A model generated the notes under the pieces. The model was not told the DNA's origin and ran no database searches. It saw only the letters and a list, made by a program, of their open reading frames with translations. Below are positions 8,006 through 17,908 of a stretch of DNA of 64,000 nucleotides, piece by piece (position 1 is the first letter of the stretch; every line of letters begins with the position of its first letter). Source of the DNA: Paracoccus shanxieyensis (lineage in GTDB: Bacteria; Pseudomonadota; Alphaproteobacteria; Rhodobacterales; Rhodobacteraceae); NCBI RefSeq assembly GCF_009711265.1, contig NZ_WMII01000012.1, forward strand, positions 1-64,000, given 5' to 3'. The position numbers and the translations under genes were made by a program.

Positions 8006-9219
8006 GAGACCGAACGCAGCCTTTTGCCTTCGGGATCGTGTTCGACACGCTGGGCGATGTCCTTGGTCCATGCCGAAACGGCCGGAACGCGCGAGCGGTC
8101 GATGCGGTGGGCGTATTTCTTGGCCACATCCACCACCTCGGACAGCAGGCCCTCGGCCAGCGTGATCGGTTGCAGACCCAGCGCGATGAACTGGTCGTTG
8201 TTCACGATCAGGTCGTTTTCCGCCGCCTCTTTGCGCGGGTTGGGCAGGTTGGCGATGTCCGAGCCGGTCAGTTTGGCGATCATCTCGGCCAGATCGCGGA
8301 CGCGGTGGGTTTCGGTCATCTGGTTGAAGATGCGCACCCGCTCGCCCGCTTGCGGCGCGTCTTTCAGCGCCAGCTCGATGCAGCGGACCGAGTCCTGAAT
8401 GTGGATGAACGCCCGCGTCTGGCCGCCGGTGCCATGCACGGTCAGCGGATAACCGATGGCGGCCTGGATCAGGAAGCGGTTCAGCACCGTGCCATAATCG
8501 CCGTCATAATCGAAGCGGTTGATCAGCTGTTCATGGCGGCGGGTCTGGTCGGTATGCGTGCCCCAGACGATGCCCTGATGCAGATCGGTGATGCGCAGCC
8601 CGTCATTCTGGGCATAGAACTGGAACAGGATCTGATCCAGCGATTTGGTCATGTGATAGACCGAGCCGGGGCGCGTCGGATACAGGATCTGCTGGGATTT
8701 CTTGCCGGTGGGCGTGTCGATATCCACGTCCAGATAGCCCTCCGGGATCGGCGCGCCGACGCTGGAATAGCCATAGACCCCCATCGTGCCCAGATGGACC
8801 AGATGCGCGTCGATTCCAGTTTCCACCAGTGCGGCCAGCAGGTTATGCGTCGCATTGGTGTTGTTGTTGACGGTATAGACCTTGTGGCGGTCGGTTTTCA
8901 TCGAATAGGGCGCGGCGCGCTGTTCGGCGAAATGGATCACCGCATCGGGGCGCTCTTCGGCCAGCCAGACCTTCAGCCGTTCGTATTCGGTGGCAAGGTT
9001 CAGCAGGTGGAAATGGATCCTGCGCCCGGTTTCCTGATGCCAGATGCGGCAACGCTCCTGGATCGAATCCATCGGCGTCAGGGATTGCACCCCCAGTTCC
9101 GTGTCGATCCACCGGCGCGACAGGTTGTCCACGATGTGAACATCATGCCCAAGGTTCGACAGGTGCAGGGCGGTGGGCCAGCCGACGAAACCGTCACCAC
9201 CAAGAACTGCAATACGCAT
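8002..9219 (-). CDS. sqdB: UDP-sulfoquinovose synthase SqdB
   Basis: 405 aa. Extended SDR with GGDGFVGWPTA at the N-terminus, the distinctive RWIDTELGVQSLTPM loop, HLGTMGVYG, and a YHMTK catalytic motif. These match SqdB/SQD1, which makes UDP-sulfoquinovose from UDP-glucose and sulfite. I chose the ATG at 9219 (MRIAVLGG) because AAGGAG sits 6 nt upstream. An in-frame ATG at 9225 directly abuts that site and would be poorly spaced. It heads the sqdB-sqdD-sqdC-msrC group and is divergent from an Rrf2 regulator. Confidence 0.93.
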   Translation of the reverse strand: MRIAVLGGDGFVGWPTALHLSNLGHDVHIVDNLSRRWIDTELGVQSLTPMDSIQERCRIWHQETGRRIHFHLLNLATEYERLKVWLAEERPDAVIHFAEQRAAPYSMKTDRHKVYTVNNNTNATHNLLAALVETGIDAHLVHLGTMGVYGYSSVGAPIPEGYLDVDIDTPTGKKSQQILYPTRPGSVYHMTKSLDQILFQFYAQNDGLRITDLHQGIVWGTHTDQTRRHEQLINRFDYDGDYGTVLNRFLIQAAIGYPLTVHGTGGQTRAFIHIQDSVRCIELALKDAPQAGERVRIFNQMTETHRVRDLAEMIAKLTGSDIANLPNPRKEAAENDLIVNNDQFIALGLQPITLAEGLLSEVVDVAKKYAHRIDRSRVPAVSAWTKDIAQRVEHDPEGKRLRSVS

Positions 9220-9368
9220 CTTCATCTCCTTTTGCTGGGTCGCAGCAATGCGCCGACAATGTGTCAGAAAGATAACGCTTTGACGATAGTCCTATGTTCC
9301 ATGACACAGCCGCCCTTTATTTGCCGGACATGATTGCAAGAGCCGGTTGTCGAGATTATTGATTTTCC

Positions 9369-9815
9369 ATGATCTCGCAGAAAACCAAATATGCCATCAA
9401 GGCGCTGATGGCGCTGGCCGATGAAGTCGCCGCAGGCGGAAATGCGCTGACGATCGAAGAGATCGCGACGCGGTCCGGCGCGCCGAAGCGTTTTCTGGAA
9501 CATATCATGCTGGAATTGCGCAATGTGGGCTATGTCGGCTCGCGGCGCGGACGGGCTGGCGGCTATGTCCTGATCAAGATGCCGAAAGAGATCTCGATCT
9601 CGGAGCTGCTGCGGCAGGTGGACGGGCCGATTGCGCCGCTGCCCTGCCTGTCGCGCCGGTCCTATCAGCGCTGCGAGGATTGCACGGACGAAGCCTCGTG
9701 CCGCCTGCGCAAGATGTTCGGGCAGGTGTTCTGGTCCTATCTGCTGCTGATCGAAAGCCTGACCCTTGCCGATCTGGTCGAAGAGGGCGGTCTGCCCGAA
9801 ATGGGCGCCGCATAA
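9369..9815 (+). CDS. Rrf2-family transcriptional regulator
   Basis: 148 aa. A winged helix at residues 1 to about 70 (TIEEIATRSGAPKRFLEHIMLEL, then SRRGRAGGY) is the Rrf2 signature. Four cysteines at 93, 102, 105 and 111 (spacing C-x8-C-x2-C-x5-C) could hold an iron-sulfur cluster, as in IscR and NsrR, but the spacing differs from IscR. It is divergent from sqdB with about 150 bp between, so control of the sulfolipid operon and of itself is plausible. The signal is unknown; sulfur or redox status would make sense but is inference. Confidence 0.85.
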   Translation: MISQKTKYAIKALMALADEVAAGGNALTIEEIATRSGAPKRFLEHIMLELRNVGYVGSRRGRAGGYVLIKMPKEISISELLRQVDGPIAPLPCLSRRSYQRCEDCTDEASCRLRKMFGQVFWSYLLLIESLTLADLVEEGGLPEMGAA

Positions 9816-9955
9816 GGGTGGCCTTTCTGCCAGCCTGCGCCCATGGCGGCGCGCGCGCGACTTGACCCGGCCCGCCACGATCTGCACTGCTGCGTGAAAT
9901 GTCAGTTTTCCGGTGCGCGTCCTTTGCGTTCCGGCCCTAGAGCGTCAGACCGATC

Positions 9956-10807
9956 ATGCAGGACAGCCAGCCCCCAAGCCCCCGCCACGTTCCGATTGCC
10001 GGTGTCCTTGGCTGGCCGATCGCGCATTCGCGCTCGCCCATGCTGCATGGCCACTGGCTGAAGCGTTACGGCATCGCCGGGCATTACATCCCCGTGGCCG
10101 TCGCCCCCGAAGATCTGGCCGAGGTGCTGCGCGCCATGCCGCGCATGGGCTTTGTCGGTGCGAATGTCACCATCCCGCACAAGGAAAGCGTGCTGGCTTT
10201 GGCCGATGTCGTCACCGACCGCGCGGCGCTGATCGGGGCGGCGAATACGCTGATCTTTCGCCCCGATGGCAAGATCCATGCCGACAACACCGATGGCTAT
10301 GGCTTCATCGCCAATCTGCGCCAGCACGCGCCGGACTGGGTGCCCGACCGCGGCCCGGCTGCGGTGATCGGCGCGGGCGGCGCGGCGCGGGCCGTCGTCG
10401 CCTCGCTGCTGGAATCCGGCGTGACCGAGCTGCGCATCGCCAACCGCACCCGCATCCGCGCCGAACAGATCCGCAGCGAATTCGGCGCCAAGGTCGTGGT
10501 CTATGACTGGGCCGAGGCGGGCAATATGCTGGACGGGGCGCTGACCGTGGTGAACGCGACCTCGATGGGGATGGATGGCAAGCCCGCGCTGCGCGTGCCG
10601 CTGGACGCGCTGGCTTCGGGGGCTTTGGCCACCGATCTGGTCTATACGCCGCTGATGACGCCCTTCCTTGAAGAAGCGCAGGCGCGCGGCTGCCAGATCG
10701 TCGATGGTCTGGGCATGTTGCTGCATCAGGGCGCGCCGGGCTTCGAGCGCTGGTTCGGCCAGCGCCCCGAGGTGGACGACGCCCTGCGCCGGGCCGTTCT
10801 GGCATGA
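9956..10807 (+). CDS. aroE: Shikimate dehydrogenase (NADP+)
   Basis: 283 aa. It has the substrate-site motif SRSPMLHGHW, the catalytic lysine in NVTIPHKESVLAL, the aspartate in NTDGYGF, and the NADP-binding GAGGAARAVV. It reduces 3-dehydroshikimate to shikimate in aromatic amino-acid synthesis. The last codons overlap coaE (ATGA), and coaE overlaps dnaQ, giving the compact aroE-coaE-dnaQ cluster common in alphaproteobacteria. Confidence 0.95.
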   Translation: MQDSQPPSPRHVPIAGVLGWPIAHSRSPMLHGHWLKRYGIAGHYIPVAVAPEDLAEVLRAMPRMGFVGANVTIPHKESVLALADVVTDRAALIGAANTLIFRPDGKIHADNTDGYGFIANLRQHAPDWVPDRGPAAVIGAGGAARAVVASLLESGVTELRIANRTRIRAEQIRSEFGAKVVVYDWAEAGNMLDGALTVVNATSMGMDGKPALRVPLDALASGALATDLVYTPLMTPFLEEAQARGCQIVDGLGMLLHQGAPGFERWFGQRPEVDDALRRAVLA

Positions 10808-11400
10808 GCTTTCGTCTGGGATTGACCGGCGGCATCGGCATGGGAAAATCCACCGCAGCCGGGATATTCCGCGAATTGGGCCATCCGGTCTGGGATGCCG
10901 ACGCCGCCGTGCATCGGCTGTATGCGGCGGGCGGGGCTGCGGTGCAGCCGGTGGGCGCGGCCTTTCCCGGCACGGTCAAGGGTCATGCCGTGGACCGGGC
11001 CGCGCTGAAGGTGGCGCTGGCCAGCGATCCCAACGGCTTTGCCCGGCTCGAGGCGATCGTGCATCCGCTGGTCGCGCGTGACCGCGCCGATTTCATCGCG
11101 ACGCACCCGCTTGCGCCCATCGTGGTGCTGGATATCCCCCTGCTGTTCGAGGGCGGCCTGCAGGCGCAGCTGGACGGCGTGGCCGTGGTGTCCGTGCCGC
11201 CCGATGTGCAGCGCCAGCGCGTCATGGCGCGGCCCGGCATGACCGAGCAGACCTTCCAGATGATCCTGTCGCGCCAGATGCCCGATGCGCAGAAACGCGC
11301 GCTGGCCGATTGGGTGATCCCGTCCTTGACGTTGCAGGACGCGCGCGCCGCCATCGTGGACATTTGCGATCAGCTCATGCGACAAGCCCCCCATGCGTGA
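10804..11400 (+). CDS. coaE: Dephospho-CoA kinase
   Basis: 198 aa. P-loop GGIGMGKST at the N-terminus, [11 protein letters not shown] substrate region, and [10 protein letters not shown] characteristic of CoaE. It performs the last step of coenzyme A synthesis, ATP-dependent phosphorylation of dephospho-CoA. It is translationally coupled to aroE by a 4-bp overlap and overlaps the dnaQ start by 8 bp. Confidence 0.95.
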   Translation: MSFRLGLTGGIGMGKSTAAGIFRELGHPVWDADAAVHRLYAAGGAAVQPVGAAFPGTVKGHAVDRAALKVALASDPNGFARLEAIVHPLVARDRADFIATHPLAPIVVLDIPLLFEGGLQAQLDGVAVVSVPPDVQRQRVMARPGMTEQTFQMILSRQMPDAQKRALADWVIPSLTLQDARAAIVDICDQLMRQAPHA

Positions 11401-12109
11401 GCTTGTCCTTGATACCGAAACCACGGGCTTCGACCCCGATACCGGCGACCGCATCGTCGAAATCGGCGCGGTCGAGCTGATGAACCACCTGCCCACGGGG
11501 AGGACCTTCCACGTCTATATCAATCCCGAACGCGCCATGCCCCAAGAGGCGTTCGAGGTGCACGGGCTGGGCGACGACTTTCTGCGCGACAAACCGAAAT
11601 TCGCCGAGGTCGCCGCCGATTTCGTGGCCTTCGCCGGCGAGGACGCCAAGCTGGTGATCCACAATGCCGCCTTTGACATGAAATTCCTGAACTGGGAACT
11701 GAAACGCGCGGGCTATCCGGTGATGCCGTGGTCGCGCGCCATCGACACGCTGGAACTGGCGCGGTCGCGCTTTCCCGGTGCGCAGAATTCGCTGGATGCG
11801 CTGTGTCGCAGGTTCCGCATCGACAACTCGAACCGGACGCTGCACGGCGCGCTTCTGGACAGCGAATTGCTTGCCGAGGTCTATCTGGCGCTGCGCGGCG
11901 GCAGGCAGCCGGGGCTGGTGCTTGAGGCCGCGGGCGGACCCGGCGACGGCACGGGGGACGGGCCCAGCGGCGCCGCGCCGCGCGGGCCAAGGCCGCGCCC
12001 GCTTGCGCCCCGCATCTCCGAGGCCGAGGCCGAGGCTCATGCCGCTTTTGTCGCGAAACTGGGCGAACATGCGGTGTGGCTTCGCTACACGTCGCGGCAA
12101 AACCATTAG
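11393..12109 (+). CDS. dnaQ: DNA polymerase III epsilon subunit (3'-5' exonuclease)
   Basis: 238 aa. Exo I motif [11 protein letters not shown], Exo [16 protein letters not shown], and Exo [17 protein letters not shown] give the DEDDh proofreading site. A Pro/Gly-rich linker from about residue 180 leads to a short C-terminal tail ending near [10 protein letters not shown], the region that normally contacts the alpha subunit. It proofreads for the replicative polymerase. The holA gene for the delta subunit is also in the window, near 46 kb. Confidence 0.95.
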   Translation: MRELVLDTETTGFDPDTGDRIVEIGAVELMNHLPTGRTFHVYINPERAMPQEAFEVHGLGDDFLRDKPKFAEVAADFVAFAGEDAKLVIHNAAFDMKFLNWELKRAGYPVMPWSRAIDTLELARSRFPGAQNSLDALCRRFRIDNSNRTLHGALLDSELLAEVYLALRGGRQPGLVLEAAGGPGDGTGDGPSGAAPRGPRPRPLAPRISEAEAEAHAAFVAKLGEHAVWLRYTSRQNH

Positions 12110-12183
12110 GCGGTTGCGGAACCTTTCTGGCCTGCGGGACAGTTTGACTGCAATCTGACAACAGCGAAACGGGGGCAGACAGC

Positions 12184-13059
12184 GTGATCAGGGATATGTG
12201 GCAGTTCCTCATGGCTCTGTTCGAGCGGATGGACAAGATCCACATGAGCCTGATTGCCGCAGGCGTGTCCTTCTATGCGATGTTCGCGACCTTTCCCGGA
12301 CTGGCGGCGCTGTTTGCGCTGTGGGGCCTGTGGTATGACCCGCATCTGATCGAGCAATACATCCACACGACCGATGAATTCATCCCTTCGGGTGCGGCAG
12401 ACATCATCTATGGGCAGGTTAATTCGCTGATCGCGGCGGGGCGCACGCAACTGGGCTGGACCACGGCGATTTCCTTTCTGATCGCCACGATTTCGGCCCG
12501 CGCGGGTGTGGATGCGCTGATCCGCGGGCTGAACGCGGCCTATGGGGTGCGGTCGCATTCGACGGTGATGGGGTTCCTGCTGGCCTATGCGCTGACGCTG
12601 GTCATCGTGGGCGTGGTCATTCTGGGGCTGGCGGTCATCATCGTCGTGCCCATCGCCTTCAACTTCCTGCCCGATGTGCCGCTGCGCAACTGGCTGCTGA
12701 GTTCGGTGCCGTGGCTTGCGATCTTTCTGATCGTGATGATCGTCATCGGCATTCTGTACAAATACGGCCCGAATGTGAAAACGCCCCGCACCTCGGTCTT
12801 TACCTGGGGCGCGCTGTTTGCGGCGCTGGCCTGGGCGGGGGCGTCCTATGGCTTTTCGGTCTATCTGAACAATTTCAACAGCTATAACCGGATCTATGGC
12901 TCTATCGGCGCGGTGATCGCGCTGTTGATGTGGTTCTACCTGGGCGGGTTTTCCGTCATGCTGGGCGCGCTGATCAACCTTGAGATGTCGCGCCGCCGCC
13001 GCGTCCTTGCCGCCCGCAAGCTGCGTCTGGCCGCCAAGGAAAGCGCGCCGAAAAGCTGA
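12184..13059 (+). CDS. YihY/BrkB-family inner membrane protein
   Basis: 291 aa starting at GTG. About six hydrophobic segments are visible, including GVSFYAMFATFPGLAALFALW, a long helix near 137-160 and a final VIALLMWFYLGGFSVMLGALIN. This is the YihY (formerly ribonuclease BN/BrkB) family. The RNase BN label on this family is a historical misassignment, and the function is unknown. The C-terminus is short and basic (MSRRRRVLAARKLRL). An ATG four codons downstream (MWQFLM) is an alternative start. Confidence 0.85.
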   Translation: MIRDMWQFLMALFERMDKIHMSLIAAGVSFYAMFATFPGLAALFALWGLWYDPHLIEQYIHTTDEFIPSGAADIIYGQVNSLIAAGRTQLGWTTAISFLIATISARAGVDALIRGLNAAYGVRSHSTVMGFLLAYALTLVIVGVVILGLAVIIVVPIAFNFLPDVPLRNWLLSSVPWLAIFLIVMIVIGILYKYGPNVKTPRTSVFTWGALFAALAWAGASYGFSVYLNNFNSYNRIYGSIGAVIALLMWFYLGGFSVMLGALINLEMSRRRRVLAARKLRLAAKESAPKS

Positions 13060-13138
13060 TCGGCGCCGGGCGGTCCGCGCATTGCGAAACCTGCGGCCCG
13101 CCAGATCGTTTCCCCCGGCAACAGTCCGGAGAATTTCG

Positions 13139-13495
13139 ATGAGACTGCAAAAGCTTTATACCGCTCTGTCGGTCGGCGATCTTGCCCGCGCGCAGGACTG
13201 GTACACCCGATTGCTGGGCCGCGGCCCCGTCCGCCCCATGCCCAGCCTGATCCAGTGGGAAACCAGCCCCGGAGGCGGTTTGCAACTGACCAGCGACGGA
13301 TCGCCTGTCGGGCAAGGCGGCATGTCGCTGGTCGTCGATGATGTCAAGGCCGAGCGCGCGCGCCTTGCGGCTGTGGGCATCGCGCTGGGCGACAGCTTTC
13401 AGGGCAGCTATTCGACCTTGGCGCAGGTCAGGGATCCCGATGGCAACCTGATCGTGCTGGCGACGCCGCCGGACCCGGCCTATCCGAAGGCCTGA
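13139..13495 (+). CDS. VOC-family (glyoxalase-like) protein
   Basis: 118 aa, one vicinal-oxygen-chelate module: MRLQKLYTALSVGDLARAQDWYTRLLGR at the start (strand then helix) and VRDPDGNLIVLATPP at the end. The start is set by the ATG at 13139; the frame upstream overlaps the previous gene and is not family-like. Members include dioxygenases, glyoxalases and antibiotic-binding proteins, and nothing here chooses among them. It lies convergent to truB with 13 bp between stops. Confidence 0.75.
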   Translation: MRLQKLYTALSVGDLARAQDWYTRLLGRGPVRPMPSLIQWETSPGGGLQLTSDGSPVGQGGMSLVVDDVKAERARLAAVGIALGDSFQGSYSTLAQVRDPDGNLIVLATPPDPAYPKA

Positions 13496-13508
13496 CCGGC
13501 ATCGGCGG

Positions 13509-14417
13509 TCAGCCTGTGGCCTGCCCCAGATTGAAGACGCGGCTGGGCTGCACCTCGGCCCCCATATAGCGGCCGATGCACAGCGGCTGGCCATTGCGGC
13601 TGACCCAGACCTCGGCGCCGAATTCGGCATGGCCCAGCACCTGACCGGGATTGCCGTTCAGGATGCGCACCGCGCCCATCTCGGTCGCCTGCATCTGCGG
13701 CAGATCGGCCAGCGCCGATTGCAGCGGCAGCAGCGCGGCCTCGATCTCGGCCTGATTGGCGCGGTCGATGCGGTCGAAGGCGATGCCGTCCGCGGCCTCG
13801 TACGGGCCGGACCAGATGCGGCGCAGATGGTCGACATGGCCAAGACAGCCAAGCGCGCGCCCCAGATCGCGGGCGATGGCGCGGACATAGCCGCCCTTGC
13901 CGCAGACCATGCGCAGATCGGCACTGTCGCGGCCCGCCGTCAACAACTCCAGCGATTCCACCCAAAGCGGGCGCGCGGCCAGTTCCAGCACCTCGCCGTC
14001 GCGGGCAAGGTCATAGGCGCGTTCGCCATCGACCTTCACCGCCGAGACATTCGGCGGAACCTGCATGATGTCGCCCACGAACGCCCCCAGCGCGGCGCGG
14101 ATCTGATCCGCATCGGGGCGGCTGTCTGCGGTGTCGATCACCTGCCCCGACGCATCGTCGGTCGAGGTCTGCGCCCCCCAGTTCACCCGGAAATCATAGG
14201 CTTTCAGCGCATCCGTCAGGATCGGCACGGTCTTTGTGGCTTCGCCCAAGGCAATCGCCAAGACGCCCGTGGCGTCGGGGTCCAGCGTGCCCGCATGTCC
14301 GGCCTTTTTCGCGTCCAGCGCCCAGCGGACGCGCCCGACCACATCGGTCGAGCCCACGCCTGCGGGTTTGTCCACGATCAGCCAACCGTGGATCTCGCGC
14401 CCTTTTTTCCGTCCCAT
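13509..14417 (-). CDS. truB: tRNA pseudouridine-55 synthase
   Basis: 302 aa from the ATG at 14417. The catalytic motif [14 protein letters not shown] contains the essential Asp, and [17 protein letters not shown] and [13 protein letters not shown] are family hallmarks. It modifies U55 in the T-loop of tRNAs. rbfA lies just upstream with a phosphodiester glycosidase gene between them. In many bacteria rbfA and truB are adjacent to rpsO and pnp, but here those two lie about 40 kb away. Confidence 0.95.
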   Translation of the reverse strand: MGRKKGREIHGWLIVDKPAGVGSTDVVGRVRWALDAKKAGHAGTLDPDATGVLAIALGEATKTVPILTDALKAYDFRVNWGAQTSTDDASGQVIDTADSRPDADQIRAALGAFVGDIMQVPPNVSAVKVDGERAYDLARDGEVLELAARPLWVESLELLTAGRDSADLRMVCGKGGYVRAIARDLGRALGCLGHVDHLRRIWSGPYEAADGIAFDRIDRANQAEIEAALLPLQSALADLPQMQATEMGAVRILNGNPGQVLGHAEFGAEVWVSRNGQPLCIGRYMGAEVQPSRVFNLGQATG

Positions 14418-14421
14418 GGTG

Positions 14422-15171
14422 TTATTCCGTATATCCGATGATCGGCCCAAGCCGCCGACCGAAATCGGCGCGGTTCAGCGCGGGCGCATAAAGCCTGCTG
14501 ATCGAGCCGTCAAAATAAAGCGCATCCCGCGCACCCAGCCCGTCGCGGAACAGGCGTCCGAATTCGTGAAACGTCACCGCGCGGTCGCTGATCGCGAACC
14601 ACGCCGTCTGGCCGTCCGGCGACACGCCGACGCCGTTCCTGACATAGCGGCTGTCGCTGTCTTCCAGAAAACGCGGATGCAGCGCGCCGTCGATGACCAG
14701 CATCGGCCCCGATTGCGTGGCGATGCGGCATTGCGGATCGGCGGCCTTGAAGGCGCGGCTTTCGATCACCTGATAGGGGCGCGCGCCCCCGGCGCAGAAC
14801 ACGCCGTTCGGCAGCATCCCGAAATTGCCGCCGCCGCCCGCCGTCACCAGATCATGCGCCTTTTCGCCATCGCTGACATAAAGCCCCACGGGGCTGTAAT
14901 CGGCGTGATACATGCCCGCATTCATCGCGAAGGCCAGCGTCTGATCGGGCCCAAGCTGGCGCCGCACGCTGGTGAAATCGCCCAGCACGCGCCCGTCCGG
15001 GCCGTTCAGCCACAGCTTCAGCCCCGGCTCTTGCTGGGCCGCAAGCGTGCAGACAACATAGCCCTGCCCGTCGAAATCGCGCTTTTCGCAGATCCCGGCC
15101 ACGGCGGGCAGGGTCATTGCGATCAGCGCGCCCACGGCCAGACCCAGCTTGCGCTTCAGATCAATCCTCAT
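14422..15171 (-). CDS. Secreted phosphodiester glycosidase-family protein (DUF2233/NAGPA-like)
   Basis: 249 aa from the ATG at 15171. A basic N-terminus and hydrophobic helix ([18 protein letters not shown]) form a signal peptide. The body carries [34 protein letters not shown], and [11 protein letters not shown], the conserved blocks of the NAGPA domain. Family members remove sugar caps from phosphodiesters, but the bacterial substrate is not established. The start overlaps the rbfA stop by 11 bp, and only 4 bp separate it from truB, so it rides in the rbfA-truB transcript. Confidence 0.8.
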   Translation of the reverse strand: MRIDLKRKLGLAVGALIAMTLPAVAGICEKRDFDGQGYVVCTLAAQQEPGLKLWLNGPDGRVLGDFTSVRRQLGPDQTLAFAMNAGMYHADYSPVGLYVSDGEKAHDLVTAGGGGNFGMLPNGVFCAGGARPYQVIESRAFKAADPQCRIATQSGPMLVIDGALHPRFLEDSDSRYVRNGVGVSPDGQTAWFAISDRAVTFHEFGRLFRDGLGARDALYFDGSISRLYAPALNRADFGRRLGPIIGYTE

Positions 15172-15589
15172 CGTCTTGACCGTCGCTGTCCGGGTCGCCC
15201 TCCACATCGCGACGCACGCGTGCGTCGCCCAGCATCCGGCGGGTGTCGTCCATGCGGTCAAAGGTCTCGTCCAGCACGAAGCGCAATTGCGGCGCGTATT
15301 TCAGCGTCATGGCCTTGGCGACCAGATGGCGCAGCTCGGCCTGATTGCGGCGCAGGGCGGCCAGCGCCTCATCGGCGCCGTGCCCGCCCAGGGGCAGCAC
15401 ATAGGCCGTCGCGACCTTCAGGTCGGGGGATGTGCGCACCTCGCCCACCGTGATCGAGTGGCGGTTCAGGTCGGGGTCGTGAACGTCGCCGCGCAGCAGG
15501 ACGTCGGACAAGGTGCGGCGGATCAGTTCCCCCACGCGAAGCTGACGCTGCGAGGGGCCGGTGCCGGAATGAAAGCGGTTCTGTGCCAT
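15161..15589 (-). CDS. rbfA: 30S ribosome-binding factor A
   Basis: 142 aa from the ATG at 15589. A KH-like fold with [21 protein letters not shown], the central [18 protein letters not shown] and a C-terminal [18 protein letters not shown], followed by an acidic tail rich in Asp and Glu. It helps mature the 5' end of 16S rRNA and is needed for cold adaptation in E. coli. Divergent from dapB with about 70 bp between. Confidence 0.93.
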   Translation of the reverse strand: MAQNRFHSGTGPSQRQLRVGELIRRTLSDVLLRGDVHDPDLNRHSITVGEVRTSPDLKVATAYVLPLGGHGADEALAALRRNQAELRHLVAKAMTLKYAPQLRFVLDETFDRMDDTRRMLGDARVRRDVEGDPDSDGQDDED

Positions 15590-15658
15590 GGCCGCAGATG
15601 TAGGGGGTCGCGGCGCGGGCCGCAACGGTTTAGAACGACCGCAAACGGGGGTTTGAGC

Positions 15659-16465
15659 ATGGAATTACCGGGTATCGTCGTCACGGGTGTGTCGGGACGC
15701 ATGGGGCAGATGCTGGCGCGGGTCGTCTTGTCCTCGGACAAGGTGCGGCTGGTGGGGGGGACGGTGCGTCCGGGCAACCCATGGGCAGGCCGCGATCTGG
15801 GCGAGGCGATGGGCGGTCCGGCCATCGGTCTGGCCGTGTCCGATGACCCGGTGCAGACCATCGCCCGGGCGCAGGCGGTGATCGACTTCACCACGCCCGA
15901 AACCAGCGTCGCCATGGCCGAACTGACGGCGCAGGCGCGTGCGGTGCATGTCATCGGCACCACCGGCTTTGCCCCTGCCGATCTGGCCAGGCTGACCGCC
16001 GCCGCCCGCCATGCCCCGATCATCCGCGCCGGCAACATGAGCCTTGGGGTCAACCTGCTGATGGGCCTGACCCGCAAGGTCGCCGCCGCGCTGGGGGAGG
16101 ATTGGGACATCGAGGTGGTCGAGGCGCATCACAACCGCAAGGTCGACGCGCCCTCGGGCACCGCGCTGATGCTGGGACAGGCCGCCGCCGAAGGCCGGGG
16201 CCATCCGCTGGAGGATCTGCGCACCCCCGCCCGCGAAGGCATCACCGGCGCGCGCGAACGCGGCACCATCGGCTTTTCGGCCATCCGCGGCGGCGATGTC
16301 GTGGGGGAACATGACGTGATCTTTGCCGGGGCGGGTGAACGCGTGGTGCTGCGGCATCTGGCGACCGACCGGGCGATCTTTGCGCGCGGCGCGCTGCAGG
16401 CCGCGATCTGGGGGCAGGACAAGGGGCCGGGCGAATACGATATGGCCGATGTGCTTGGCCTTTAG
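15659..16465 (+). CDS. dapB: 4-Hydroxy-tetrahydrodipicolinate reductase
   Basis: 268 aa from the ATG at 15659; the open frame extends far upstream but that part is antisense to rbfA. NAD(P)-binding [21 protein letters not shown], and the DapB signature [16 protein letters not shown] with the catalytic His-His and Lys are all present. It catalyses the second step of the diaminopimelate/lysine pathway. asd, which supplies the precursor aspartate semialdehyde, is at 37-38 kb. Confidence 0.95.
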   Translation: MELPGIVVTGVSGRMGQMLARVVLSSDKVRLVGGTVRPGNPWAGRDLGEAMGGPAIGLAVSDDPVQTIARAQAVIDFTTPETSVAMAELTAQARAVHVIGTTGFAPADLARLTAAARHAPIIRAGNMSLGVNLLMGLTRKVAAALGEDWDIEVVEAHHNRKVDAPSGTALMLGQAAAEGRGHPLEDLRTPAREGITGARERGTIGFSAIRGGDVVGEHDVIFAGAGERVVLRHLATDRAIFARGALQAAIWGQDKGPGEYDMADVLGL

Positions 16466-16489
16466 TCTCCGCACCCCTAGGTTCAGCCC

Positions 16490-17908
16490 ATGACCCTGCT
16501 TGCCGCCCTTGATCCCGCCGATGCCGATCTGACCGCCTGCCTTGCGCGGGTGATGGCGGCTGTTCTGAAACCCGGCGATGTGGTCGCGCTGGAAGGCCCG
16601 GTCGGCGCGGGCAAGACGCATTTCGCCCGCGCCTTCATCCGCGCCCGGCAGGGCGATCTGGCCGAGGACGTGCCCAGCCCGACCTTCACGCTGGTCCAGA
16701 CCTATGCCGATCCCGCCGGAACCGAGATCTGGCACGCCGACCTGTATCGCCTGACCCACCCCGATGAGATGGCCGAACTGGGGCTGGATCAGGCCATGAC
16801 CGACAGCATCGTGCTGATCGAATGGCCCGATCACGGCGGGGATCTGCCCGATCCGCTGACCGTCCGCCTTGAGAACGTGCCGGACTTCCCCGACCTGCGC
16901 CGCATCACCCTGTCCGGATCCGAGCCGCATTGGGGCCTGATGACCCGCCTGCCCGCCATTGCGCGGCTGATCCACCGCGCCGGCTGGGCCGATGCCCGTG
17001 TCGTGCCGCTGGCGGGCGATGCCTCGTCCCGGCGCTATTTCCGGCTTCTGGACGGCCAGCGCAGCGCGGTGCTGATGGATGCGGCGCCGGGCACGACCGG
17101 CCCCTATGTCGCGATGACGCAATGGCTGCGCGGCCGCGACCTGCATGCGCCGCAGATTCTGGCCACCGATCAGGTCGAGGGCCTGCTGCTGCTGGAGGAT
17201 CTGGGTGACGATCTGATCGCCCGCGTGCTTGAGGACCAGCCCGGACTTGCCCCGCGCATCTATGACCGCATGACCGATCTGCTGATCGAACTGCACGGCC
17301 ACGCCGCACCCGATTTCGTGCTGCGGCTGAACGGGGCGGAACTGGCGCGGCAGGCCGGGCTGTTTGCCGATTACTATCCCGTCGCTGCCGGTGCGCGCGG
17401 CAAGGGCGCGGGCGTCGCCGATGCGATCCGTGCGCTGCATCGCGAACTGGCCGAAGACATGCCCCCGGTGCTTGGCCTGCGCGATTTTCACGCCGAGAAC
17501 CTGATCTGGCGCGGCGACCGGCCCCTGGGCATTCTGGACTTTCAGGACGCGGTTGCGGTGCATCCGGCCTATGATCTGGTCTCGGGGCTGCAAGACGCCC
17601 GGCGCGATGTGGACCCAGAGATCGAGGCCGCACAGATTGACCGCTATATCGCCGCGACCGGGGTCGATGCCGACCGCTTCCGTGCCGCCTATGCGCTGCT
17701 GGGCGCGCAGCGCAATCTGCGCATCATGGGCATTTTCACCCGTCTGGCCCGGCTTGAGGGCAAACGCCGCTATCTGGCCTTCATGCCGCGCGTCTGGGCC
17801 CTGATCCAGCGCGACATCGCGCATCCGGCGCTGGCCCCGCTGGCCGCGGCGCTTGAGGGTGTGCCCGCCCCCACGCCGCAGATCATCGAAAGGATCGCAT
17901 CCGCATGA
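16490..17908 (+). CDS. Fused TsaE ATPase / AmgK-like sugar kinase
   Basis: 472 aa joining two proteins usually encoded separately. Residues 1 to about 140 are TsaE, with P-loop GPVGAGKTHFARAF, PSPTFTLVQTY, HADLYRL and VLIEWPDH. TsaE is part of the machinery making threonylcarbamoyl-A37 in tRNA. Residues about 150-472 are an APH-type kinase like AmgK (GDASSRRYFRL, catalytic LRDFHAENLIW, LDFQDA), which phosphorylates N-acetylmuramate or GlcNAc at C1. murU follows with an ATGA overlap, supporting the AmgK role in cell-wall recycling. No frameshift was needed to join the halves, so the fusion looks genuine. Confidence 0.88.
   Translation: MTLLAALDPADADLTACLARVMAAVLKPGDVVALEGPVGAGKTHFARAFIRARQGDLAEDVPSPTFTLVQTYADPAGTEIWHADLYRLTHPDEMAELGLDQAMTDSIVLIEWPDHGGDLPDPLTVRLENVPDFPDLRRITLSGSEPHWGLMTRLPAIARLIHRAGWADARVVPLAGDASSRRYFRLLDGQRSAVLMDAAPGTTGPYVAMTQWLRGRDLHAPQILATDQVEGLLLLEDLGDDLIARVLEDQPGLAPRIYDRMTDLLIELHGHAAPDFVLRLNGAELARQAGLFADYYPVAAGARGKGAGVADAIRALHRELAEDMPPVLGLRDFHAENLIWRGDRPLGILDFQDAVAVHPAYDLVSGLQDARRDVDPEIEAAQIDRYIAATGVDADRFRAAYALLGAQRNLRIMGIFTRLARLEGKRRYLAFMPRVWALIQRDIAHPALAPLAAALEGVPAPTPQIIERIASA

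Noticed and set aside
15665..17824. 719-aa minus-strand frame across dapB and tsaE-amgK
   Set aside because: It covers two well-supported genes in antisense and has no motif.
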